From: Paulownia fortunei
Taxonomy: Eukaryota > Streptophyta > Magnoliopsida > Lamiales > Paulowniaceae
Length of the DNA: 64,000 nt
Assembly (NCBI GenBank): GCA_019321725.1
Contig: CM033114.1
Coordinates: forward strand, 21,097,797-21,161,796
Direction: 5' to 3'
A program made the position numbers and the translations under genes. The first letter of the stretch is position 1. Every line of letters begins with the position of its first letter. The notes below the pieces were generated by a model. It ran no database searches. It saw only the letters and a list, made by a program, of their open reading frames with translations, and had not been told where the DNA came from. Of the stretch, positions 34,140-46,020 are shown piece by piece.

Positions 34140-35042
34140 TCAAGCTTTTTTCCACGGGGAGTTTGATGCAGTAGAACTGCTTGGTGGTTCGTCACTTGAA
34201 GAACAATGACTTAAACCAACATTATCATTCACTTTCCTCATCTCATTTTTCTTCTCAACAGTACTGGACATTACTGAAATCGGATCTACCTCAGGCAAAG
34301 AGGCATCACTTGTTGAGTCTGATCCGTACCAAGCAATTTCGTTCCAAAATAAGTTGTCTGTATTGTCTTCGCTATACTCATAGCCAACATTTTGATATAT
34401 GTTATTAGGATCATCTGCGTACCCCCCTCCCCCCCATCATCATCATGGTCGCTCGAAATCTCTATTATTTCATTGCCATTAGAGCCATTTTCAGATAAAC
34501 TTTCCTCTTAAAAAATACATTGTAGTGCATCAAATTATGTCTCACCTTTTAACATATATGTCATTGCCAGTTTTTCCTCCTAAGACCACAAGTAATTAAT
34601 TACAGAATTTATAGGATAATAAATTTAACTAATATACAATATGTTAAAAAAACCACATATGTAAATGCCATGTTAAATAATCTGCTAAAATAACATATTC
34701 AACTAACCCTGCAAATAATTTCCAAAGATCTTGGTCGCATTGAACTGAATGAGTCAATGGATTGTAGTTGACACCACTCAAATTCCTCATCCAGTTGAAA
34801 ACTCGGTAACGTTTATACAATTTTTTCATTCTCGCCACACAATATGCATAGTCAAAGTTGGTTCCAAATTGTTGATTGACCGCACCCATAGCTGACATAA
34901 TCGCATAGGCGTTTCGACCGCCAACCTTAAAATTACCAAGAGAAGCTTGCTCCACTAGCTCTTCGATGAATTTTTTGTCAACTTGCTTAGTCCATTCAGC
35001 AGAATAGAAAACTCTGTCTTGCGACATTGCCTTTTGGGACAT
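34140..35042 (-). pseudogene. Myb/SANT-like DNA-binding domain protein, probably broken
   Basis: The first exon (about 35042 to 34708) encodes MSQKAMSQDRVFYSAEWTKQ and a ~95-residue trihelix-like domain with spaced W/F residues (AEWTKQVDKKFIEELV, NQQFGTNFDYAYCVARMKKL, QDLWKLFAG). This fits Myb/SANT-like proteins (PF12776 type), which bind DNA and include ORF1 proteins of PIF/Harbinger transposons. A later exon (about 34140-34500) encodes a Ser/Asp-rich tail ending SSSTASNSPWKKA. The join is unclear: the obvious donor (34707) and acceptor (34580) do not keep the frame, and a G-rich run near 34421-34436 shifts frame within the tail. No transposase was found nearby. It could be a host gene, a transposon remnant, or a gene with a homopolymer error. 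Confidence 0.5.
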
Positions 35043-37209
35043 GCTTTGGAGCCATGTTTTGAAGTAGGTATATGAAAATGGACTAAGCAATATCTAAGAA
35101 AGAAGCAGTTGTGTTGTGTATTTTTGTAATTGGCAGTCATTATTTATAAGCTACATTTGCTTCATATGTGATCAACTGCTGGATAGGTTCAAATCACAAA
35201 TCATATTCACTTGTCATTCACAAAATTCTGGGGATACTTATTTGGATTTTACATTAGAGCTCTTCGAGGATTGTGTGGAAAATGTCAAAATATACAATGC
35301 ATGTAAAATGCCATTTTTACACAATTGATTGTTGAAAATCAATAGCTCTATTGTTATATCGAATGACAACATGTACCTTTGTTCTGCAGAACCAGAACCA
35401 ACAAAGCATATTTCTTACTTTACCACCAGTCCGTCATGCTATATTTCTTTCTATGAGCATATGACAAATTCTGCAAAAGTTTGGAATATATTCTCTCCAG
35501 GCCTATTCAGTAGGTTGCACCCTAAACTCAGATGAAACTTATCTTTCATATTTCAATTATGGCAATCCATGCTGCTAATATCTCTTCATCATGAACTGCA
35601 TTAATACCTCCATATATCCATTGTTAAACTAAATACATCTAGTTATCAGCAAACTTCTTCATGCAAAATAAATCATGTACTTATAGTAGAACATAAATGC
35701 ATCTAAGTTCACCGTAGATACTAAAGTACCATATTAGTAAAGAATCTCACCAAGAAAAGAAAACAATTAGCCTCGAAATAAGCTGAATATATACATTACT
35801 GGCAACATTCCACATCGATGCACATTCAAGTCTTTACAAAATACATAATTGACTACATAATCAAACCATTTATCAAAACAGATTATGGAAGTGACAACAT
35901 TCCTCCCCTTCCATAGTCAACACATTTTTCATACAAGAATATAATAATCATTACAAGCCAAGAAACAATCAAAACAAACTTCATTTTTTTCTCCCTACTC
36001 CTGAGTTGATCAATGGTCAAGTCTTGGGTATTAATTCATTTTAATAGACCTGGAATTATTTGTGTTGATTTTCTGCACATCACAGGATGATACTATTCAA
36101 AGAAACCACATATTTGGCCCTGATTAATTGGGATAAGGGCATAATCATAAATATTTACTCATATATTATAACACAAAAAATTAAACAAGCAACAAATAAA
36201 TACATAGTTTCTAACCCCATATGCAGGACAAGTTCGAAATCGATGCCTTGGGTTAGAAGGTGTCCAAGAGGTGCGCAATAGCACTTGAAATCCACAATGA
36301 CAGAAAGTGGACATTGATTGTGCATGGGTTTGGTATTGATCGGATGAAGATGATTTAGTTTTGTCTACTAAATAAAGAGTGAAAAAAGAACAACATTATA
36401 AGACATAGAACACAATTATAGTTAAAAATGGTCCTATATTATGTGAAAAAGGATTGTAACTTCACATGACATTCGTTCGTAATATCTATATACACCAAAG
36501 ACGAACATGGCATACCATATCAAAATAATATATTGAAGTTACTTTAATTCATTACAGAGTTGCCCTTCTCTATTTTATCACTCAACTTCTTGTGTTGACA
36601 AGCCAAAACTAGAATAAAAACAGATTCCTCATACAAATAGGCCTTTAATAATAGACAAATTTCAATTTCACATAATGTATAATACTTCCATCAAATTATC
36701 TTAATATAAAAATTACTTCCAAATTGCTCAAAATCTCGTACATCAACTGTATACTTTATATTTTTAGAGTTAAATTATAATATTAATAATTACAAATATT
36801 ATTTCTATGCAAAATATATGGTTCGAAAAATTAATACACAAATAAGAGACCATCAAGAAGAGTGTAAAGCTGTTCTTACTCCCTGAATTGATGTTGTGTT
36901 CCTCTGAATTCTCCATACTTCTTACTTGCAGAATGTATGGGTCCTACAAAACAAAAATAAATAAATAAATAAATTAAAAAAATAAAAAACAGGAAGATTG
37001 CATAAAATCAGATAATGCTAAAAAAATATATTCGTGTAGATTGAATAAATAAGAAATAAATATGTTTAAAAAATGGCCATTAATCAAAAGATTTCTCTTT
37101 TAGAATAGAAAAAATCAACAATTAATGGGTGAGATTTAAATAATAAAAAAAATCTTCAAAGATTGATAGATCTGACCTCTAACAATTGAGTCCGTTATTA
37201 AGTTCTTCA
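35043..37209. other. intergenic region, origin unclear
   Basis: Several short frames (35116-35535, 36087-36281) show no domain. Sequence composition is slightly less AT-biased than elsewhere, so decayed genic or transposon sequence is possible. Nothing was identified. Confidence 0.4.
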
Positions 37210-37373
37210 ATTTCAGATGGATGTGGTCAAAACTAGAATTTGTTCAACAGAAGCATGGATGCGGTCATCGTCGTCCCAAGGGTGGGCTTCTTTAATTTCA
37301 GGTGGTTGGAGTCAAAACGCCAAATTTGCTCAACAGAAGCATGGCTGCAGTTATCGTCGTTCCAAGGGTGGGC
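37210..37373. repeat. 85-bp direct duplication
   Basis: Two adjacent units (37210-37294 and 37295-37373) share CAACAGAAGCATGG, TCGTCGT-CCAAGGGTGGGC and ATTTCAG-TGG at ~80% identity. They are GC-richer than the flanks and may derive from a lost exon. No protein family was recognised in any frame. Confidence 0.7.
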
Positions 37374-37619
37374 AAAATAGTGTAGGGCAACTTTTTTTGT
37401 GGAGTGAAGGAAATGGAAATGAAGTCAACATGTTAAAGGTTATTTTGATAAAATTGCAAATTACATATACATATATCCTACAAAGTAAATAATGAATTAA
37501 AGTTTGTATTATTATATCAAATTTATAATCAAATATAGTATACATAATATCTATTAATAAATTAATCCATATTCAATATTTTATCACTTTTTATATCAAT
37601 CCTATCATATCCCAACTAA
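37374..37619. other. AT-rich spacer
   Basis: No feature was seen. Confidence 0.4.
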
Positions 37620-38410
37620 GAAAGTAACCTTGCCCCCAATGGATTCAAAACATTATTGTCATTTGTTAATTCTAATCCTCTTCTTTCTTGAATGCATGAA
37701 TTAAAAATTTAAGAAGATTACTTCAATAGAAATTGAAGTTAAAAAACTATCTTGATTAGTTGGTATTTGTGAATATTTTTCTTAACTCACTAAGGGCACC
37801 TTGTCATTTTGCATAATTTGTTTTTTTACAAAATAAATCAAATTACTCAGTACTCCAGTCGATATTGATCATTAAATATTCGTTTGAACTTAACTCATTA
37901 ACTTAACAAACTAAGTTTGAACATATTTTTTCATTCAATAAGATTTGAAATTCGAGTTAAACTCAATTTAATTATTAAAAAAATATAAAATAAATATAAA
38001 AGATCAAACTAATCTAACTCGAATTGTGTTTAAATCAATTAAAACTCGACTTAATTAACAATCAAACTAAACTCAAACATAAATTTTAAAACTTAATAAA
38101 AATTCAAAAAAGTTTGAACAGTATTGTATTCGATTCGATTCGATTCATTTTCATCTCTAATCATTTGTGATATTATCAACGTAAAATGGATAAATTGTAT
38201 GGTGATGATTTTGTTTTTGCACATTCAATTTATGTTTTCTTATATGAATAATAATAATAATAATTGTACTGACAATATGGCAATGTATTGACATTCATGG
38301 CAATTTCAATTACCAAGTTCAACAATTACATTGTATTGACATTTTTGTTAATTTCAACTTTTTAACAAGTTTGATAACCCATCGAACTCGGATCAAGTGG
38401 TATGCATTTT
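37620..38410 (+). repeat. segmental duplication upstream of NLR4 (partner 46820-47260)
   Basis: Blocks such as GGATTCAAAACATTATT, AGAAATTGAAGTTAAAAAAC, CTCACTAAGGGC and TTCTTATATGAATAATAATA occur in the same order and strand at 46820-47260. The intervening 37860-38150 stretch is absent from the partner. Non-coding. Confidence 0.75.
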
Positions 38411-38624
38411 CAAAACACACTATATTTTTTTTAAAAAAATATATGTATATATAAAATTTGATTACACAAAGAAGAAGAAGAAAGGTGGTATTTTCTTTCC
38501 AAAAATACTAACATGTTTATGCTTCTTTTTCAATTCCTACTATTTCTAACTCTCCTTCTAAATAAGAGAAATACGAGCATCAAACGTTATTATTGATCCG
38601 CTCTAAAAAAGATGTAGATGATTT

Positions 38625-38860
38625 TGTTTGGTTAAGTTTATTTTTTAGTCAAAAACATTTTATTAACTAAGGTTAAAAGAATATTTAAAGTGTTTTCGTT
38701 AAAAAATAATTATAAGCTCCTTAAAAAATATAAAAGAGAATAAACATATTTTGAATATGTAATAAGCTCATCTATTTTGACTGCATATATTATAAGGTTA
38801 ATCATTTTATTGAGACAAATTAAGAGTTTATTAATAAAATATGTCCCAACTTTTTACAAG
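38625..38860. repeat. hAT-like MITE remnant, copy 2
   Basis: Shares TTTTTTAGTCAAAA-CAT, TTAACTAAGGTTAAAAGAAT and TAATAAGCTC with the 30105-30490 copy. Begins near TTTGGTTAAGTTTATT, a typical hAT-MITE end. Confidence 0.5.
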
Positions 38861-39663
38861 ACATGAATCCTTTGACTAGATATGTATAGATGTTTGATAA
38901 AAGTTGCCAAATATGTCAAACTTCCACTAATTGCATATAATTGAGGTGGTAATAATATTCCACCTAATACGGTTTTGTCCTATATAAGTACTTACGTGTG
39001 AATCATCAAACATTTGAGTAGTTTGATTAATCTTTTCTTCTTGATTAAATGTAAACCTTTTACTTTATATTTATCTTACTAATCCAATTTTATTTTTTTA
39101 TTTTTTTTGAAAAAACGTCGGTATTTTCCTTTAGACTCAAACATAGCACACAATATGTCCATTTTCTCAATTTTGATGATTTTTTTATTATAAATTTTAT
39201 TGCACTTTTTATTATATTGTATTGATTATTTTATATATATATATAATTTTATTCATAAAATATATGTTTCAATCCAACCATTAATATATTAATACAAAAA
39301 TAACAAAAGACTCTTCAAAGAAATGGTGACAGCTTGTGTTATTTTATTGCAAATGCCAGTTGGTCTTAAAAGGTTGCAGCCGAGGACACATTTTCCTAGG
39401 AAAAGAATCACTACTTTTCAAAATCCTTCTGTTTTCACACGACAAAGTTTTTAAACTAGCAACTCATGGGATTTGGATCAAGTGGTGTATTAAATATGTT
39501 GGCCTAAGTGGTTGGGATAAAAAGTTTAATTTAGACCAACACATTCCTATTTATAATTACCTTCTCCAATAAACAATCAAAATTATTACCTTTTTTTTTT
39601 CTTTATTTATTTCAAAAACTTATCTGGTTTATAACTAGTTGGATGCATAATAATATTTAGTTC

Positions 39664-39905
39664 ATGTTTGATAATATTTTTGAAATAAAAATTTATTTAT
39701 AAAATAAATCTTTTAATATAATTTTTTTAAAAAAATATTTATAAATATTATTAAGTATTTGATAAAAATATATTTTAACGTTCATTTAATATAAGTGTAA
39801 GAAAATAAATTCAAAAGTTATAAATTTATATTTTTTTAAAATAAATTTTTGAAAAAATAATTTATTTTAAAATTTTAGTTAAAATTAATTATCAAACATA
39901 TAATT
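39664..39905. repeat. AT-rich hAT-type MITE
   Basis: The ends are inverted: ATGTTTGATAATATTTTTG near 39664 pairs with the complement of AATTATCAAACAT near 39890. The core is very AT-rich and non-coding. Confidence 0.5.
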
Positions 39906-40060
39906 TTTTTATAAATAAATTTTCATATTTAAAATTTGATTTGTAATGGATTTAAAAACACATCTTAATAATTCCCTCAGAGAAAAATAAGACTACATTT
40001 TTACTTTTTGCAGATTGGTAAGGTAGAAAATAGATTTGATTAGTTTCCAAGGGTACTTGT

Positions 40061-40067
40061 TATTTAA
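40061..40067 (+). promoter_or_regulatory. conserved TATTTAA promoter element of NLR4
   Basis: Lies 82 bp before the NLR4 start codon in the block ACTTGTTATTTAAGCCAGTG, which matches the block at 21909 before NLR2. Conservation in two paralogues separated by 18 kb supports a core-promoter role. Confidence 0.5.
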
Positions 40068-40142
40068 GCCAGTGGGTCTCACCAAGAAGAAGGCAACAAG
40101 AGATTCAGAAGGGATAAGCTTACAGAGAGTCAACTCAGAGAT

Positions 40143-43100
40143 ATGGCGGAGGCAGCGATCTCGTTTGCGGTGGAAAAGCTGGGCGATTTGCTGATCGAGA
40201 AGGTGGGTTTCCTGAAAGGCGTTGAGGGACAGGTGAAGTGGCTGAAAGATGAGCTCGAAAGGATGCAATGTTTCCTGAAAGACGCCGTCGAAAAGCAAGC
40301 CAACGACGAGAGGATACGTAAATGGATATCCGACATCAGAGAGGTGGCTCAAGATGCCGACGATGTCATCGAGACCTTCACTCTCAAAGTTGACACCCCA
40401 AGAAGGAGAAGAGGGCTGCTGGAAAGGTGCGCTTGCTTCCCAAGCCATGTGTATCACCTCGACAGGGTCGGGGATGAGATCGAGTCCATCCGGGCTAGGC
40501 TCCAAGACATTGACAAAAGCCGCGAGAGGTACGGAATTCAAGACCTCGGTGAGGGGACAATCTTATCCAGGAGATCAGATGTTGTCGAATGGAGGCGCCG
40601 ATTGTCACCTTGGCAAAAAGACAAACACGTGGTGGGTCTGGAGGATGATGTGGAATTGCTGCTTGAAAAAGCAATTTTGGGGGAGACCGAGGGCCTTTCC
40701 CTAGCCAGCATCGTGGGCATGGGCGGCATTGGAAAGTCAACTCTTGCCAGAATAGTATACAACCACGTCGCCGTGGCTAATCGATTCGACCGCCGTGCTT
40801 GGGTTTGTGTTTCCAGTGAATTCAGGCCAAAAGAGATAATCAAGGATCTGGTGCTGCAGCTACTGGAGCCCGCAGAAGACAAGCTAAAGGTTCTAGAAAT
40901 TATGGAGAAATCACCGTTGCCACACCTCAAGCGCATGCTTCACGAACGCCTGCAGGGCAGACGATATTTCATAGTTCTCGACGATGTCTGGCAAGAGGAA
41001 GCTTGGGAATCCCTCTCAAGTGCTTTCCCAGATGAAGGTATATTCATGACTGATTTAGAAAGTATTTATGTATTAATATCTTGCACATGGATCAGCTCCA
41101 ATAATGTCTTTGTTAATATCGTATTTCAATGTACGCTCAACGTCTATTGGTGAAACGAAATATGAAATGGAATATCATATTTTGTTTAACTATTACCATG
41201 TGTAGTATTGTTGTTGCAGTTTTTGAAATTTGATCACTTTTCTCAAATTTGATCATTTGGCTTGAAGACAGCAAAGCAATTTAGTATCAAGATTAACCTT
41301 AAAATTAATTGCAGAGCATATTCTAACACACATCATCATCTCAATTAAGTTATCAAACCTTATGAATTTGGCTTTAAGTTCTATTTGTGGCCTTTGAAAT
41401 GGAGATTCATCTAAAGATGGAATTCCTCTTCAGCTAGATACTTCAAGTTTATGTCAAATTCTATAAGCTTGGATGCATTTGAGTCAATTTGAGGCATTAG
41501 TATTTAGGCCTCATTCATCTGTAGACGAGTAAAGAATTTTCCTTATACGAGAATTATTCAAATGAAACTAGTTTATATTTCAGTTTATTTATTTGTAATA
41601 AACTTGCCATAATCTTGTACCATGCAAGCTATGAACCAAAAGTAATACCAAGTACTGATTAGATTGGCCAAATCCTAATTGTTTGATATGGTTAGTTTAG
41701 TGATCTATGGTTGAATATTATATATGGTGTGAAAATGCTATGTTACTTGTGATTGTCACTTCTTGAGCCTTTTCTTATTCTGACAGATAAAGCAAGTAGA
41801 TTGTTATTTACGAGTCGCAGTCGGGACATTCCAAAGTATGCTTGCTATGTTCATGAGGTGAAAATCTTAGACCCCAATAAGAGCTGGCAATTGTTCTTGA
41901 AGAAGGCATTCACCAACAGCGCAGATGGCAAATGTTCGCTAGACTTGGAGAATATAGGGAGAGAGATCGTGAGAAAGTGTAATGGTCTACCATTAGCAAT
42001 CATTGTGGTAGGAGGCCTATTGGTGAAACAGAGACAGTCCAAGAGTGAATGGGAGAAAGTTCTAAAAGGAATAAACTCTCATTTGGGAAGAAGCGGAAGT
42101 AGTGTATCAGCAATTTTAGAATTGAGTTACCACAATTTGCCTCCACAACTGAAGTCATGCTTCCTGTGTCTAGGCTTCTTCAAGGAAGACGCTACTATCC
42201 GTGCAGAAAAGTTTTTCAAGTGTGGATTGCACAAGGCTTGGTCCCGCACGAAGGAGGAGAAGAAACAATGGAGGAGATAGCTAGAAGTTTTTTAGATGAG
42301 CTGGTCAATCGCAACATGGTTCAAGTCAAGGATATGAACATAGAAGGTCGAGTTAAAAAATGTTATGTTCACGATCTTCTCCGTGAGCTATCCATCACAA
42401 AAGCAAAGGAGGAAATAAGTTTTGAGACCCTAAGGGAGGGGAATTCTCCATCCTCAGATAAATCTCGCCATCGTGCTATCTACTGTAGCAAAGAAATGCC
42501 CATTTACTTGGCGGATCCAAATAAACATCTCCGTTCTCTTTTCTTCCATGGAGCTGGCAATGTTGATGGTGGTCCATCTTTTTGGAAGAGTTTTGAACTC
42601 CTTAGGGTACTTGACTTCGAAGATTTTGGCTTGAAAAGTTTGCCTGACACAATTGGCACACTGATTGGATTAAGGTACTTGGGATTAAGAAACACCAAGA
42701 TAAGGGATCTCCCAAGCTCATTGGGTTGCCTTAAAAACCTTCAATTTCTTGATATAGCAAGAAACATAGATGTGAAAGTGCCAAATGTTATATGGAAATT
42801 GGCTAGTCTGCGTCATCTTTACATGTCTGAAATCAAGTGCCAGCTGTTACTGAAAATAGACACTTTGAAGAATCTTCAGACTCTGACCTACATCCCAGCA
42901 GATAATTGGACGCTCGAGCACCCAGCAAATATGACAAGTCTTCACAAATTAGGCATAGAGCTGGACGAAAATTCAGATGTAAGCAAGCTTTGTACTTCAC
43001 TGGCTATGCTGGAGAATCTGGTTTGTCTAAATCTAAAAGAGGCTAATTTCACTAGACTGCCATCTCTGGATCGACTTCTTGTTGTTCTGCACAGTCTCAC

Positions 43101-43794
43101 TGAACTTAAACTTGATGGACCCCTAACTGAGTTACCTAGTGGTAGTAATTTCCCTCCAAACCTTTCTTACTTGAGCTTGATTGATACATCACTACATGAA
43201 GACCCCATGACAGTACTTGAGAAGCTGCCAAAGTTATTGTACCTCAAATTGGATTATAAGGCATATAATGGTGAAGAAATGGTGATCTCGCATGGCGGGT
43301 TCCCCAGACTCAAAGTCCTCACTCTCCGTTGGCTGGACCAACTGACAAATATACAATTTGGAAAAGGTGCAATGCCGGAGCTCAAACGCTTGGAAATCTA
43401 TAAATGCCCACATTTGAAGAGCCTCCCGGAGGAGTTGAGACTAATGAGTAATCTCCAGGAGTTGAAGATGGTGACAACCCCTGAAATTGCATCTAAGCTC
43501 CAAGGTGTAGACTCCCACATAATCTCCAACATACCATTTGTTGATCTGATTGATGTACCATACGAAGATTGCTTTGAGATACGTAGAAGACAGTTTGTAG
43601 AAGGGTTGTCAGAATGGCTTGAGGGCAGACGCCAAGTTGGAGATGCTGCCCAAGGCATGGCCACATGCGAAGTTGGAGACGCTGCGCAAGGCTTGGTGTC
43701 AGATGAAAATTGCTCTGGGATAAATGAAAGTGATTTTGTAGCAGAAGTGTCAAAATGGCTTGAGGGCAGACGCCAAGTTGGAGATGCTGCCTAA
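40143..43794 (+). CDS. NLR4: CC-NB-LRR, near-intact, one frameshift; possible pseudogene
   Basis: Fourth tandem paralogue. Exon 1 is 40143-41037 (298 codons plus one base, as in NLR1), the intron 41038-41786 and exon 2 41787-43794. Motifs are all present: DADDVIETF, GMGGIGKST, YFIVLDDVW, CNGLPLAI, FLCLGFF and a normal CYVHDLLREL, followed by leucine-rich repeats. One base is missing near 42213-42226 relative to NLR1 (expected KLVQVWIAEG, seen shifting after AEKFF). As sequenced, translation ends at 42280. Ignoring this break the product would be 967 aa. The C-terminus has a tail absent from NLR1-3 (from EDCFEIRRRQF) containing a 141-bp repeat. A C-to-T change at 43792 ends it 52 codons before a second in-frame stop at 43948. 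One lesion in ~2.9 kb could be a sequencing error. Confidence 0.75.
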
Positions 43795-43950
43795 GGCATG
43801 GCCACATGCGAAGTTGGAGACGCTGCGCAAGGCTTGGTGTCAGATGAAAATTGCTCTGGGATAAATGAAAGTGATTTTGTAGCGGAAGTGCTTGAGGGCA
43901 GACGCCAAGTTGGAGACGCTGCCCAAGGCATGGTGCCTAGCACTCAATAA
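43618..43950 (+). repeat. 141-bp coding minisatellite in NLR4 tail
   Basis: Units start at 43618, 43759 and 43891 with CTTGAGGGCAGACGCCAAGT. The first two are 141 bp apart; the third begins 132 bp later because 9 bp (TCAAAATGG) are missing, and it is partial. All steps are multiples of three, so the frame is kept: LEGRRQVGDAAQGM, then a linker, then ESDFVAEVSKW. Within each full unit VGDAAQG also occurs twice. Unit 2 carries TAA at 43792 where unit 1 has CAA. Confidence 0.9.
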
Positions 43951-45250
43951 TTGGTTTCAACTAAAGTGGATTTTTGTGTACAATATGGTCAAAGGCATTA
44001 TATTGTCATTTGTATGCAATGTGTACACATAAGCTTTTAGTTAAACAAATTTTGGTACTTTTGTTGACATTGGAAATTAAGGTATAATCTCAAGAAAACA
44101 GAGATTGTAAGGGTTCCTATTGTTTATACACTATACATTGTTTTAGTAGGATCAATAATGAATAATGTTTTCATTCATAAAAGTTTAGAAAAAAAATTCA
44201 ACATGATACTGTTTAATATATCAAATTTCATAATAAAGTATCAATTACGCTTAATTGCATTAATTCGTCTTGTAATTTAGGGACGTGGCAAAATTAGTAC
44301 TCAAAAAAGTGGGATAGCAATTTAAGGATAAAAATTCAAAATAAATCACTAAAGACAAAATTGGTTGAAAATTAGCATATGACCAATACATGATCATTTA
44401 ATTTAACAGTTTCTTAATTCGCCAGTTGAATTAGATGAGGTTGAGCTCATTTGTTGAGATGGTAAAAAATAAAAGAATTGTAAATATTTTTATTGGTGTA
44501 CATACATTTTGTATAAATTTATTATTCAAATGTCCTATTTTTTATAAAATTGGACACTTAATTTTTATCCATAAATCAAATATAACATACACCTAGGTGT
44601 AACATAAATATTACAAAAAAAAAAAAAACACTTGGATTTGATGACTTGGCATAAATTGTCCTATGGGACATGATCTGTCTTATGTGGCGCCCATGTGAAA
44701 GAAAGAAATGTTGATGTGGACTAAAATAACCCATCTAAACATGCCAAGTTGGAAAAAAAATGTCAAATGTCTTCTCTTTTAAATTTATTTAATTAATTAA
44801 TATTATTTACAATGAGATTTTTACTCTTTTTGTGCAAATTAAAAATAACTATATACCATATTTTTTATTTCTTAATTTAGTTCGTTGAATATGTTTTCAA
44901 TCATGAAATTTTTATTTCATTTTTGCAAAATTAAAATAACTCGATAATATAAAAGTAGTATTACTTTTACAATATTTCTATTTTTATTCCATTTTTTCTA
45001 TTAATTAATATAATTCAATTTTCCATATTTTCTATTAATTAATTTAATTCAATTTCCATAAATAACTTTAAATTTGTCAACCAATTATCATCAATTAGAG
45101 AGTACTAATTAACTATTTTAAAAACATAATTAAATAGAGAAGTTAATTCTAGATTCAACTTGATTATTTGCATTTTTCTAATGATGTTTTGAAAATGTTT
45201 TTATGTTTAATTCTATAAAGATGGAATCCGTTTAAGATGCTGCATCTTCA
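43951..45250. other. NLR4 3' flank, AT-rich
   Basis: The 3' UTR is probably within the first few hundred bases. The rest is low-complexity A/T with no gene. Confidence 0.5.
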
Positions 45251-45546
45251 TTCAACATTTTCTGGTTTCCAGGTTTTCTCATATATAGTAAAGGCTTTGT
45301 CTGACATTAAAAAATTATATATAAATTATATATATATCATGTCAAAATTTTCAAAATTTTCTCACATACTTTGACTTGGAAAATATTGACTCATTATATA
45401 TTTTCCAAATGAATTAATTGCGATGATTACTTATTAATGTCGAATGAGGTGGGAAAAAAAAAATGAAGGCCAACCAACGATGGTGATATATAGCATCTCT
45501 ATAAAAATATATTAAGTATTTTTAACTATTTCTTGAATTTAATTGC
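45251..45546 (+). repeat. duplicated copy of C2-gene 3' flank
   Basis: Matches the region just after the second C2 gene (59710-59967) in order and strand: TTTCCAGGTTTTCTCAT, GAATTAATTGC-ATGATTAC, AAAAAAAAATGAAGGC, then ATATATTAAGTA and ATTTCTTGAATTT. It carries no coding sequence. Confidence 0.7.
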
Positions 45547-45654
45547 AACACTATTTTTAACCGAATTTTAAAAATAAGTGGACATCTGGCTAGGATATTC
45601 AAAAAATATTGAAATTCAAAAAGAATAAGCAAAAATAAAATAAAATTTATCATT

Positions 45655-46020
45655 TATTTGGCATTTATTACATATGAATATATTATGAATTTTTATTAAA
45701 AGTCATGACGATGAAAATGAATAAAATACGAATTCATAGATGTATAGGGTGAAATAAGAATGAAAAGAATTAAATAGGACTTTTTTTTATATTATTTTTA
45801 TCTGAATTGTATTAGTATTGTAAAAATTATATGATATATACTTCTATAATATTTAATTTATAATTATGATGTAATTTAAAATAATTATTTAATAATTATT
45901 ATTATATTCATAAATTATTATATTTTTATTTTTTGTTTATATGATATTCTTTTAATACTCATAAGTAATTTTTAGATTATATTTAAATATTATATATATT
46001 TATTAAATTCTTCAGAGTAA
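45655..46020 (+). repeat. dispersed AT-rich repeat, copy 3
   Basis: Aligns over its length with 30590-30975. Key shared blocks are AATTTTTATTAAAAGTCA-GACGATGAAAAT, TGAATTGTATTAGTAT and TTAATACTCATAA. Confidence 0.65.

Noticed and set aside
35116..35535. Two adjacent ~70-codon plus-strand frames
   Set aside because: No homology recognised and no splice logic joining them; composition matches surrounding non-coding DNA.
39336..39572. 78-codon frame upstream of NLR4
   Set aside because: No domain, lies in repeat-rich AT sequence, and not conserved before NLR2 or NLR1.
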